Source: Candidatus Omnitrophota bacterium
Lineage (GTDB): Bacteria; Omnitrophota; Gorgyraeia; Zapsychrales; JANLHA01
Assembly (NCBI GenBank): GCA_020849375.1
Contig: JADLGJ010000043.1
Span: 1 to 33,164, forward strand
Length of the DNA stretch: 33,164 nt
Reading direction: 5' to 3'
The notes beneath the pieces are model-generated. The model had not been told where the DNA came from. It worked only from the letters and a program-made list of their open reading frames with translations, and did no database searches. Position 1 is the stretch's first letter; each line of letters begins with the position of its first letter. This document shows positions 23,219 to 31,298 of the stretch, one piece after another. Made by a program: the position numbers and the translations under genes.

Positions 23219-23776
23219 TTATTTTAGAAATTCTTCCGCCTGAAAGATCGAAACTAATTCACAACCACGCGCCTTGACCTCTTCCCGGCCGCCTTCGTTA
23301 CGATCAATAATGCAGACGCATTTATTGACCTTGATCCCGATCTTGTCCAAAACATCCAATGATTCAACAAATGCTTTTCCTGTTGTCGCTACGTCGTCAA
23401 CCAGAATGACCGTCCCGCCATCGGGAATGAGCGGGCCTTCGACCTGCTGTTGCTTGCCGTGTGCTTTGGGCGCTTTACGGATAATAAAGGTATTGACCGG
23501 ATGGCTGGCCTCAAAAGACAGGACCCCGAGCGCACCAACGAGCGGATCAGCACCCAAGGTCGGGCCGCCGATCGCATCAAACTTATCATTCTTCACCATC
23601 TCTAAAATGATCTTACCGCACAAATACGCGCCTTCCGCGTTCAACGTCACGCGGCGAGCGTCCAAATAAAAACTGCTTTCCTTACCTGACGATAAAATGA
23701 ACTTCCCAAAAGAAAACGCGTCTTTCTTCAAAATTTCAAAAAGGCGCTGTCTACACTTTTCGATCTCTGATGTCAT
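23219..23776 (-). CDS. pyrE: orotate phosphoribosyltransferase
   Basis: A 185-residue OPRTase that joins orotate and PRPP to give OMP in pyrimidine synthesis. The N-terminal FGKFILSSGKESSFYLDARR motif, IGGPTLGADPLVGAL near residue 94 and the PRPP motif VILVDDVATTGKAF near 147 are all present. The length and motif spacing match the short bacterial class. Its stop codon lies two bases from a strong hairpin, and the gene starts three bases after the small secreted protein gene. Confidence 0.96.
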   Translation of the reverse strand: MTSEIEKCRQRLFEILKKDAFSFGKFILSSGKESSFYLDARRVTLNAEGAYLCGKIILEMVKNDKFDAIGGPTLGADPLVGALGVLSFEASHPVNTFIIRKAPKAHGKQQQVEGPLIPDGGTVILVDDVATTGKAFVESLDVLDKIGIKVNKCVCIIDRNEGGREEVKARGCELVSIFQAEEFLK

Positions 23777-23779
23777 GTA

Positions 23780-24088
23780 TTACCTTTCTTCTTTAATACT
23801 TGGAATGTCGAGTTGACGGCGTTGTAATTCACTTTTCAATTCATAGCGATAGCGCAACAAGGATTTGTAGTCTTGGAATTCCTTCGGGCTGAACCCCCCG
23901 GTGGAATGCAGGACATTATTCGCCTCGATCTCAATGATGGTATCCAAATAAGCTTCAGTCAAAGCCGCATCGGTTAACTTCACAATATCTTTCTTTTCAA
24001 GGATGGTGACGCTTAAGGGGTAGGCAAAACTTTGGACAGGGTAAAAACAAACCAGAACTAAAACAGCGAGCAAAACTTTTTTCAACAT
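23780..24088 (-). CDS. small secreted protein of unknown function
   Basis: A 102-residue protein with a clear signal peptide (MLKKVLLAVLVLVCFYPVQS, cleavage near SFA). The mature part is mostly helical and charged (LTDAALTEAYLDTIIEIEAN, FQDYKSLLRYRYELKSELQR). I recognise no family. A GGAGGACAT ribosome binding site sits directly ahead of the ATG. It is divergent from comF and coupled to pyrE. Confidence 0.65.
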   Translation of the reverse strand: MLKKVLLAVLVLVCFYPVQSFAYPLSVTILEKKDIVKLTDAALTEAYLDTIIEIEANNVLHSTGGFSPKEFQDYKSLLRYRYELKSELQRRQLDIPSIKEER

Positions 24089-24150
24089 ATGTCCTCCGGT
24101 TTATGAATGCGGTTATTATACGCATAAAAAGTCTTTGCTTCAAAGGATTT

Positions 24151-24903
24151 ATGCATGCTAAAATCACGGCTGTGTTTCGCGATCTATGCCGTGGTTTGAC
24201 CGATCTTGTCTACCCCGCCTGTTGTATTCTCTGCAAAACCCCCTTAAGTGCTCTCGAGAAAACACACCGGCTTTGCTTTGCCTGCCAAGCCAAATTACAA
24301 AAAAACCGTCCGCCGTTCTGCCGCCGCTGTTCACGGCCTTTAGAAAACCCTAACCACCGTGTCTGCCTCAATTGCCAGGACACCAAACTGGACTTTGACC
24401 AGGCCTGGGGGGTCTTTCTTTTTAATGACACGATGCAAAGATTGCTGCACATTTTTAAATACGGGCATAAAACCAGCCTGCGGCATTTTCTTAGTGATGG
24501 TATCCTCTCTTTCCTGCGGGATTACCAGCTCGACCTGCAAGATTGCGACCTTATTGTCCCGATCCCGCTACACCCAGCCCGGCTGCGCGAACGCGGATAT
24601 AATCAAAGCACTTTGATCGCAGAAATTCTCTCTGCAGAACTTAATATTCCCATAGACCATAAAAATCTTTTACGTATCCGCCACACTCCGAATCAGGCCC
24701 GTTTAAGCCAAAAAGAACGCTGGACAAACATCCAGGCCGCCTTTAAAATTAAACCTCACAATAACTTCCGTCGAAAAAACATCCTGCTCGTGGACGATCT
24801 TTTCACGACCGGGGCGACGGTTTCGCAAGCGGCCAAAACATTAAAAGCCGCCGGAGCAGCCAAAATCACGGTGCTCACGATTGCCATTGCGGCAAAATCA
24901 TAA
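24151..24903 (+). CDS. comF: ComF family phosphoribosyltransferase-like protein
   Basis: About 250 residues. The N-terminal part carries zinc-finger-type cysteines (YPACCILCK, LCFACQ, FCRRCSRPL, CLNCQD), and the C-terminal part is a PRTase fold with HPARLRERGYNQS and the PRPP motif ILLVDDLFTTGAT. ComF proteins take part in DNA uptake and single-strand DNA processing in competent bacteria. I prefer ATG 24151, which has AAAGGA just upstream; an in-frame ATG at 24103 would add 16 residues but has no ribosome binding site. The gene stands divergent from the pyrE cluster. Confidence 0.9.
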   Translation: MHAKITAVFRDLCRGLTDLVYPACCILCKTPLSALEKTHRLCFACQAKLQKNRPPFCRRCSRPLENPNHRVCLNCQDTKLDFDQAWGVFLFNDTMQRLLHIFKYGHKTSLRHFLSDGILSFLRDYQLDLQDCDLIVPIPLHPARLRERGYNQSTLIAEILSAELNIPIDHKNLLRIRHTPNQARLSQKERWTNIQAAFKIKPHNNFRRKNILLVDDLFTTGATVSQAAKTLKAAGAAKITVLTIAIAAKS

Positions 24904-24941
24904 AGTAGGCAACGTTCCCTAGCAGGACATGCCCTACTTTT
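24902..24941 (+). terminator. hairpin after comF, possible weak terminator
   Basis: AAAGTAGG (24902-24909) pairs with CCTACTTT (24933-24940), with an inner GTTCC/GGAC stem. The downstream T run is only four bases and the stem has internal loops, so termination would be partial at best. The left arm begins inside the comF stop codon, and lptF starts eight bases after the hairpin. Confidence 0.4.
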
Positions 24942-24948
24942 CACAACC

Positions 24949-26046
24949 ATGCGTGTTCTTCGTAACTACATCATCCAAGAGTGCGTTGTCCCCTTTTTCC
25001 TCGCTTTAGGGGTTCTCACCTGCGTTTTCCTTTTAGGGAACCTCATCCAGCTCGCCAACCTTGTGATCAATAAGGGGGTCAGCTTAAGCGTCATCGGACA
25101 AGTCTTCCTTTTATACGTGCCGGTTCTCCTTGGTTACACGCTCCCACTGGCCTGCTTGATCGGGATCACGCTCGCTTTCAGCCGGCTGTCCTCTGATAAT
25201 GAAATTATTGCGATCCGCGCCAGCGGGATCTATCTGATGAAATTGCTCGCTCCTCTGCTTGCGATCGGCTTGGTCTTTAGCCTCTTACTTTTTGTTTTGC
25301 TCGACCGCGTTATTCCCTACGCTTATCACCAACAACGGGTCTTGCTAAAAAGCCTTGGTTCCAAAAACCCGACCGCCCTGCTCGAGCCGGGAGTTTTTAT
25401 CACCTCTTTTGAAAAACAGATCCTGTTCATCCATAAGATCGAGGACAACCAATTCTCCAACATCACGATCTATCAGCCCCAGCCGAACAATAAACCGACA
25501 CGCACCATCGTCGCCAAACGCGGAGAGTTCAGCCCTGTCCCTGGCAAAGACCAGATCATCCTTAAATTGATCGATGGGACATCCGACGAACCCGACCTGC
25601 AAAATGCAAACAATTTTTATAAACTCAACTTCAAGACTTTTTTCATGACCCTAGACCTCTCGGCGGAAAGTAAAAAAGAGGTCGTCAAAAAACCAAAAGG
25701 GATGACCTTGAGAGAATTAGCTTCCGAGCATGCCCGGCTTGAAAAATTGCTTGTCAAAACGATCCCTTACGAAACCGAATACTGGCGCAAGATCACCTGG
25801 GCGTTCTCACCTCTGATCTTTATTGCTTTGGGCTTTCCCGTTGCGATCATTACGAACAAACGCGACAAACGAGCCAAAAATGTTTTTATCGTGATTGCCC
25901 TTGCGGTCACGTATTACCTGCTCTCTTTAGGCTGTGAAGCTCTCAGCTTGCAGGAGATCGTCCCGGCCTACCTCATCATGTGGGCACCGAATGCTGTTGG
26001 TTTTATTGCGGCCTTTATTTTTAATTTCCGTTTATTAAGGATGTAA
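24949..26046 (+). CDS. lptF: LPS export permease, LptF/LptG family (first copy)
   Basis: A 365-residue YjgP/YjgQ-family membrane protein. It has three helices at each end (VVPFFLALGVLTCVFLLGNL and two more near 65 and 105; ITWAFSPLIFIALGFPVAII, VFIVIALAVTYYLLSLG and LIMWAPNAVGFIAAFIFNF) and a central periplasmic beta-jellyroll. LptF and LptG form the membrane part of the LptB2FG transporter that pulls lipopolysaccharide from the inner membrane. I label this copy LptF because it comes first in the pair. No ribosome binding site is evident before the ATG. Confidence 0.92.
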   Translation: MRVLRNYIIQECVVPFFLALGVLTCVFLLGNLIQLANLVINKGVSLSVIGQVFLLYVPVLLGYTLPLACLIGITLAFSRLSSDNEIIAIRASGIYLMKLLAPLLAIGLVFSLLLFVLLDRVIPYAYHQQRVLLKSLGSKNPTALLEPGVFITSFEKQILFIHKIEDNQFSNITIYQPQPNNKPTRTIVAKRGEFSPVPGKDQIILKLIDGTSDEPDLQNANNFYKLNFKTFFMTLDLSAESKKEVVKKPKGMTLRELASEHARLEKLLVKTIPYETEYWRKITWAFSPLIFIALGFPVAIITNKRDKRAKNVFIVIALAVTYYLLSLGCEALSLQEIVPAYLIMWAPNAVGFIAAFIFNFRLLRM

Positions 26047-26047
26047 C

Positions 26048-27154
26048 ATGCGCATCATTGACCGCTATATCACATCTTCGATCGCTTTTGTGTTCATCGT
26101 GACGACGCTGATGTTCTCGTTGTTGTATATTTTGATAGACTCAACGAGTAATCTCGATGAATTTATCGCGCAAAAAGTCGGCTTGCATATCATCCTCCAA
26201 TACTACGTGTCCTATTTGCCCGTCGTCCTCGTGCAAACCGCAGCGATCACCTGCCTGATCTCGGTATTGTTCTGTTATTCGAACCTCAACAACCACAATG
26301 AGATCATTGCTTTGCGTGCCAGCGGCATGGATTTCTGGCGCATCAGCCGGCCGGCGATCTGTTTTGCCATTTTTATTTCGGGGCTCGTGTTCTTCGCGAA
26401 CGAAAAATTCGCACCCGTCGCACAGGCGCATGCCCAGAAAATACGTGACGAACACTTGATCCTGGAAGTGGACCGGGAAAAGAAAAAAACCGCCAAGATC
26501 AATTATCTGACCTATTACGGTTTTAAGAACCGCCTTTATTGCATAGACATGTATGACCCGAACACCTACGAGATGGAAGGCATCACGATCCACGAGTACG
26601 ACGACAAATTGCAACTGAAGGAAAAAACACTCGCGCTCAGAGGAAAATGGACGGGGATCGCGTGGAAATTTTACAATGTCCATGTCAGCCGAGATTCGGA
26701 TACTGAAGGTCATGATCCGCAGATCAAGGTCTTCCCTGAGAAGTTAATGGATATCAAAGAATCACCGCAGGATTTCCTGCGGCAAAGCTTGAATGTGAAC
26801 TCGATGAACAGCAGTCAGCTCTACGAATACATCAGCCGCTTTTCAAAGAGCGGAGCTCTGCGCGCCATCAACAATCTGCATGTTGACCTCCAGGAAAAGA
26901 TCGCAAAACCGTTCTCGATCATTGTCATTGTGTTAGCGGGGCTTCCGCTGGCGCTCATGGTCGGGCGGCGAAAAGCACAAACCTTTACGTCGCTGGCGAT
27001 CGCCATTGCACTCGCGTTCCTTTATGCGATCGTTAACTCCGTCGGGATAGCTCTCGGTAAAGGCGGGTTCTTGTGGCCGGTCGCGGCCGCGTGGCTGGCA
27101 CCGGTCACATTCACCGGGTTAGCGATATATCTGATAAAAACAAAATTTACTTAA
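26048..27154 (+). CDS. lptG: LPS export permease, LptF/LptG family (second copy)
   Basis: A 368-residue partner of the preceding permease with the same layout: RYITSSIAFVFIVTTLMFSL, helices near residues 60 and 100, a periplasmic jellyroll (about 125-270), then the C-terminal helices FSIIVIVLAGLPLALMVGRR, SLAIAIALAFLYAIVNSVG and WLAPVTFTGLAIYLI. It starts one base after lptF ends, with AAGGA upstream. No lptB, lptA or lptC lies in this window. Its stop codon lies within the left arm of palindromic element C. Confidence 0.92.
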   Translation: MRIIDRYITSSIAFVFIVTTLMFSLLYILIDSTSNLDEFIAQKVGLHIILQYYVSYLPVVLVQTAAITCLISVLFCYSNLNNHNEIIALRASGMDFWRISRPAICFAIFISGLVFFANEKFAPVAQAHAQKIRDEHLILEVDREKKKTAKINYLTYYGFKNRLYCIDMYDPNTYEMEGITIHEYDDKLQLKEKTLALRGKWTGIAWKFYNVHVSRDSDTEGHDPQIKVFPEKLMDIKESPQDFLRQSLNVNSMNSSQLYEYISRFSKSGALRAINNLHVDLQEKIAKPFSIIVIVLAGLPLALMVGRRKAQTFTSLAIAIALAFLYAIVNSVGIALGKGGFLWPVAAAWLAPVTFTGLAIYLIKTKFT

Positions 27155-27275
27155 TCTGAGTCAAGTGTCCTTCGTGGCTCAGACAACTGATTTCGCCTGT
27201 CTTAAAATGTCGTGTAATAACAGCTTCGCTACAAGCGAAATCAAACTCGCCCCGAAGGACACTTGACCCAGATTA
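27152..27275 (-). repeat. variable-arm palindromic element, copy C (inverted)
   Basis: The arms 27152-27174 and 27253-27275 pair over 23 bases with one mismatch (ends TAATCTG and CAGATTA). The core boxes lie on the minus strand: GGCGAGTTTGATTTCG (27236-27251) and CGAAATCAGTTGTCTGAGCC (27176-27195). The element fills the whole gap between convergent lptG and alr, and its outer ends contain both stop codons (TAA at 27152-27154 and at 27275-27273). It may act as a two-way terminator. Confidence 0.85.
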
Positions 27276-28388
27276 TTTATATTCTCTAACGAGGCGATTC
27301 CCTAAATTGCAGACAATTTCGTAATTGATGGTATGCGCGAGGCGGGCAAGTTCTTCTGCAGAAATACTTTCCTTCTTATCACGTCCTAACACCACAGCAG
27401 TATCCCCGATCTTCACCGACTTCACCTTCGAAACATCCACGATGATCTGATCCATCGTGACATTGCCGATGATCGGACAGCGTTTCCCCTGGATCAACAC
27501 TGAAGATTTATTCGAGAGGATACGGAAATATCCGTCACTGTACCCAACAGACAATGTTGCCACTTTCATTTTCTTCTTGGCAACGTAGGTATGGCCGTAA
27601 CTGACACCACGGCCTTTTTCCAATTCTTTAACATAAATGACGCGGGTCTTCACGCTCATCACCGGCTTAAGCTTGATCGTTTTGCGTAAATTCTCCTGTG
27701 GGTAAAGGCCGTACAACATCAATCCGGGACGAGCGAGATTCAAGATCGAATTCTTGTAACCGGCCAAGCCCATACTGTTGGCGGCATGGATGTAGCGTAT
27801 CTTTTTCTTGAGCTCGCCTAGCGAATTGATGAGCGCGGCAAAGTCTTTGAGCTGTTGTTTTGTAAATCTTGGGTCGCTGTCGGACAACGGAAAATGAGTC
27901 AAGATCCCGTCAATGATGAGATGCGGGAAACTAGCCACAAGGCGGATAAAATCCAATGCCTCTTCGTGCCAAACGCCGAGCCGGCCCATTCCCGTATCAA
28001 CCTTGATGTGGATCTTCAATTTTTGCGCCCGGCCCGCCGCTTCTTCGTTGAGGGCACGCGCAAGTTCAAGGGTACAGACCGTCGGCGTCAAACCGCACGT
28101 CACAATATCGGTCACAGTTTCGGGCAAGGGACTTTCTAAAAGCAAGATCTGATTCTTAAATCCGCTACGGCGTAATTCCATGCCTTCAATAACATCGGAA
28201 ACGCCGAAGATCTTCACGCCTAACTGGTTCAATTCTGAGGCGACCTCGATCATACCATGACCGTAAGCGTCAGCCTTGATCACCGGCAAGATCTCGACTG
28301 AATTCTTCTTCAGAAGCTTAAAATTATGACGCAGCGCGGCGAGATCAATTTCGGCCCACGTCATAAATGGCTCTTCAAGATTTTTCAT
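27273..28388 (-). CDS. alr: alanine racemase
   Basis: A 371-residue PLP enzyme that makes D-alanine for peptidoglycan. Landmarks are the PLP lysine in VIKADAYGHG near residue 36, KVDTGMGRLG near 130, and the catalytic tyrosine in GVSYGHTYV near 262. The start at 28388 has AGGTG upstream and overlaps the tsaB stop (ATG and TGA share bases); a start at 28403 inside tsaB is in frame but less likely. It is the last gene of the long minus-strand cluster at this end of the window. Confidence 0.96.
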   Translation of the reverse strand: MKNLEEPFMTWAEIDLAALRHNFKLLKKNSVEILPVIKADAYGHGMIEVASELNQLGVKIFGVSDVIEGMELRRSGFKNQILLLESPLPETVTDIVTCGLTPTVCTLELARALNEEAAGRAQKLKIHIKVDTGMGRLGVWHEEALDFIRLVASFPHLIIDGILTHFPLSDSDPRFTKQQLKDFAALINSLGELKKKIRYIHAANSMGLAGYKNSILNLARPGLMLYGLYPQENLRKTIKLKPVMSVKTRVIYVKELEKGRGVSYGHTYVAKKKMKVATLSVGYSDGYFRILSNKSSVLIQGKRCPIIGNVTMDQIIVDVSKVKSVKIGDTAVVLGRDKKESISAEELARLAHTINYEIVCNLGNRLVREYK

Positions 28389-29074
28389 TTTTGCACCTGA
28401 CAATCTTCCGGGTACAAATACAAGGGAACAAGTTTATCTATATTGGCGAATTTCTTTTTCTTCAGGTCATTTTGCGCCAGAACGATCAACCCTTTCGCAT
28501 CAGGATGAGCCTGGCTTTCCGGCGCGAAATCAATTTTTAACTTATTCTTATTTGAAAAATACGCTTCAAGTTGCGGCTGATAAAGCTTAACCGCATCGCC
28601 AACAAAGACCGTATCGGCCTCTATTCTACCAAGCAAATCCGTCAATGGGGTTAACAAATATTCACTTTCTCTTTTCAAACTCCCCTTTTTGTTTTCATAC
28701 AACGCCGCGTAGACCATATTCCGCTTCGCATCCGCGATGACACAGATCTGTGAAGGGGTTTCTCCCACATTCAGAGCGACCGCATCCAGGCTCGGGATCC
28801 CGATGACCGGTTTATCCGCCGCAAAAGCAAGCCCTTTGACCGTTGATAAACCCACGCGCAGGCTCGTGAACGAACCCGGGCCGAGGCCGACGACCAAAGC
28901 GTCGATCTGAGCCAAAGGCAATTTAGAATCTTTCAGTATTTTCTCGATCGCCGGGACAATGGAGTCCGAAAGGACTTTATCCAGGACCATTTTACAGCTT
29001 TTGAGGACTTTGCCGCCGTCGCTAATGGCCAAGCTGAACTGCTTTGCAGATGTTTCGAGCGATAAGACTTTCAT
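28385..29074 (-). CDS. tsaB: tRNA threonylcarbamoyladenosine biosynthesis protein TsaB
   Basis: A 229-residue TsaB (YeaZ). It dimerises with TsaD and, with TsaE, transfers threonylcarbamoyl to A37 of ANN-decoding tRNAs. Typical features are the ASKHA start VLSLETSAKQFSLAI, VVGLGPGSFTSLRVGLSTVK near residue 61, and the GIPSLDAVA segment near 91. The start at 29074 has a GAGGG ribosome binding site and overlaps the upstream gene as ATGA. The tsaE gene is in the same cluster but separated by the 591-residue redoxin-type gene. tsaD is not in the window. Confidence 0.93.
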   Translation of the reverse strand: MKVLSLETSAKQFSLAISDGGKVLKSCKMVLDKVLSDSIVPAIEKILKDSKLPLAQIDALVVGLGPGSFTSLRVGLSTVKGLAFAADKPVIGIPSLDAVALNVGETPSQICVIADAKRNMVYAALYENKKGSLKRESEYLLTPLTDLLGRIEADTVFVGDAVKLYQPQLEAYFSNKNKLKIDFAPESQAHPDAKGLIVLAQNDLKKKKFANIDKLVPLYLYPEDCQVQK

Positions 29075-30846
29075 TTTTCCCTCGTATAAAAAAGAAAACA
29101 ATTGAACATTTCATCCGCGCTTTGCGGGCCGTACTTCACGGTTTGCTTGGGATCCGGGTTTCCCGGATTCAGTTCGGAATTATCGAAAGCGCCGTCAACC
29201 AGGATCTTCGTTCCAGCCGGCAAGACTTTCGGGTTCTTTAACATATACTGCTTTTGCCACGAGAACCGGTAATACGGGACCGAGATCAAAACTTCCTTTT
29301 CGCCCGTCGGATACTGCGCGGTCACGTTCATATATTTACCACGATAATGCATGTGTGTCGACAATCCGGTCAAACGCATCTCTTGATCGAGCGTGTATTC
29401 CGCGTGATGCAAATGCTCTTTCTCGCCGGGCAAAATCGTCAGATCGGTATTATGAATATCAATGACCGAAAGAATATAACGCGGCGGCGTTTTATATAAA
29501 TACAGCCCCAGCTTCGTGAGGTCCCGCTCCTCGCGGCCGGTCGTTACATAGTGCATAAAAAAACCCAAACGCCTCCCTTTAGGTACGAACATCCCCGCGT
29601 CTTCCGGTAATTCAAAAACATCATAACCGGGCACATAGCCGGCAATGATCTGCCCGGCTGGCACCGCATTGCCGGATTCTTTGTGCCAGTCCTGTTCGGG
29701 GCCGCTGACCTCCATCATATTCGTTGTTTCGTTCAGGGCCGCGGGATCAATAGCGATCACATTGGCATGATGCACGACACGAAAATTCCCGGGGAGCATG
29801 TGAACGGACTTGATCCACATATCCTGTTCGACCGGCGGCGTAATATAGGTCGGCACGATCGGCAAAACCCCCGTCGGCGGGATCACCTGCTCTTTATCAA
29901 ATTGAAAAACAATATCCGGCTTTCCTAACGTCCATTCCTGGCGCTGAGGGATCGGCTGGGTCAGCAAAGGATCTTTGCCTTTGCCGCGCGGCATGCCCTG
30001 ATCAACCCAAAAAACTAACGCGCGGACCTCATCATCCAATAAGTTCAGTTCGTCCTTAAATTCTCCATGGTGCGGATCAATAAACCATGGCGGCATCCGT
30101 TTGGTGCTGACAACTTCCCGGATCATCGGCCCCCACCCTTTGACCTTTTCATAACTTCGCATTTGCCACGGCGCGACCCCGCCCTCGGAATGGCAAGAGA
30201 AACACCGCCGACTGAGGATAGGCGCGATATCTTTGGTGTAGGTGTACATCTGCGGTTTCTGTAAAGACACCAAACACCCTTTGACCGAGGGAACAATATC
30301 AGCAAGCGTCTTACCATTTAAGAAAGCATTGAGGTGATCTTTGAGGTATTCATGGCCCATCGTCGGGCGCTCAGCCTCATAATCCAGCTTATCGGAAACA
30401 GGGCCTCGATAAACGACGGTCATCTGCCGGGGATCAATGATAAAGGCCTCTGCAGTGCGGGCCACGTTAAGCGCGGCGGCCGCCACCTGTGCCCGGTCAT
30501 CGAGAATAGGCCATTCGACCCCAAAATCCCTGGCCTCCTCAACGATCGCATCATGATCATCCTGCGGGTTAGAGTTAAGCATCAAAAAAGAAATGCTTTG
30601 CCCTTCGAACTGTTTTTTTAAATCATTGAGATAGGGAATACTTTTACGGACAATAGGACAACCATTACCGCCGACGACGATGACGACCGCTTTTTGGTCG
30701 CGGTAATAATCCAGTGTGTGGAATTTGCCATGATGATCGAGCAAGGAGAAATTATTGACGGTCTCGCCGACCGGAGCCGCCGCCCACGCAACAGGAGCGA
30801 AAAAAACAAAGGACAGGATAAAAATGACCGACGCTAAGGGCGACAT
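29071..30846 (-). CDS. redoxin / cytochrome c / copper monooxygenase-like fusion protein
   Basis: A 591-residue exported protein with a signal peptide (VIFILSFVFFAPVAWA). Residues 25-190 form a redoxin domain with a single-Cys motif GNGCPIV (Cys63). A cytochrome c-type heme site follows, CFSCH (Cys215, Cys218, His219), with MPPW near 251 as a possible axial Met. Residues about 300-591 resemble copper type II monooxygenase (PHM-like) halves: His359-His360 (VVHHANV), His432 (FFMHYVTTG), His498-Met-His500 (LSTHMHYRG) and Met580 (SADEMF). These match the order of the six copper ligands of PHM. The substrate is unknown. Such fusions occur in other bacteria as uncharacterised redoxin proteins. The gene overlaps tsaE by 13 bases and tsaB by four, so it is locked in the tsa operon. 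Confidence 0.82.
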   Translation of the reverse strand: MSPLASVIFILSFVFFAPVAWAAAPVGETVNNFSLLDHHGKFHTLDYYRDQKAVVIVVGGNGCPIVRKSIPYLNDLKKQFEGQSISFLMLNSNPQDDHDAIVEEARDFGVEWPILDDRAQVAAAALNVARTAEAFIIDPRQMTVVYRGPVSDKLDYEAERPTMGHEYLKDHLNAFLNGKTLADIVPSVKGCLVSLQKPQMYTYTKDIAPILSRRCFSCHSEGGVAPWQMRSYEKVKGWGPMIREVVSTKRMPPWFIDPHHGEFKDELNLLDDEVRALVFWVDQGMPRGKGKDPLLTQPIPQRQEWTLGKPDIVFQFDKEQVIPPTGVLPIVPTYITPPVEQDMWIKSVHMLPGNFRVVHHANVIAIDPAALNETTNMMEVSGPEQDWHKESGNAVPAGQIIAGYVPGYDVFELPEDAGMFVPKGRRLGFFMHYVTTGREERDLTKLGLYLYKTPPRYILSVIDIHNTDLTILPGEKEHLHHAEYTLDQEMRLTGLSTHMHYRGKYMNVTAQYPTGEKEVLISVPYYRFSWQKQYMLKNPKVLPAGTKILVDGAFDNSELNPGNPDPKQTVKYGPQSADEMFNCFLFYTREK

Positions 30847-31298
30847 AGGACTTCCGCTATTTTCTTATAACGTTCTCCATGGGCGGTGATCTTTAGGCCA
30901 CGGTCGTGGTCTCCGGAGTGAGCGAGGTGGATCGCTAAATTTTCCGGCGGCATCAATGCCCCGAAACGCTCCGACCACTCGATAACAGCCACGCCATTGC
31001 CGTAAAGGAATTCGTCATAACCGACACCGCCGATCTCTTCCGGTTTTTCCAAACGGTAAAAATCAAAATGGTACAGCGGCAAACGGCCTTCCTCATAAAG
31101 ATTCATAATGACGAAGGTCGGGCTGTTGACCTTTTTCTCGTCGATCTTCAGGCCGCGGGCGATCCCTTTGACGAACGTGGTCTTCCCTGTTCCAAGATCG
31201 CCCGACAAACAAATGATCTCGCCGCCTTTACAAAGCTTGGCTAATTGTTCACCGATGGCTTGCGTTTCAGACGGGCTATGTGTTGTGATCACTTTCAT
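30834..31298 (-). CDS. tsaE: tRNA threonylcarbamoyladenosine biosynthesis ATPase TsaE
   Basis: A 154-residue TsaE (YjeE) P-loop ATPase needed for the t6A tRNA modification cycle. Motifs are the Walker A GDLGTGKTTFVKG near residue 34, SPTFVIMNLYEEG near 59, the conserved HFDFYRLE near 77, and VIEWSERFG near 105. The start codon overlaps the thiL stop (TGATG). The 3' end overlaps the redoxin-type gene. Confidence 0.96.
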   Translation of the reverse strand: MKVITTHSPSETQAIGEQLAKLCKGGEIICLSGDLGTGKTTFVKGIARGLKIDEKKVNSPTFVIMNLYEEGRLPLYHFDFYRLEKPEEIGGVGYDEFLYGNGVAVIEWSERFGALMPPENLAIHLAHSGDHDRGLKITAHGERYKKIAEVLCRP

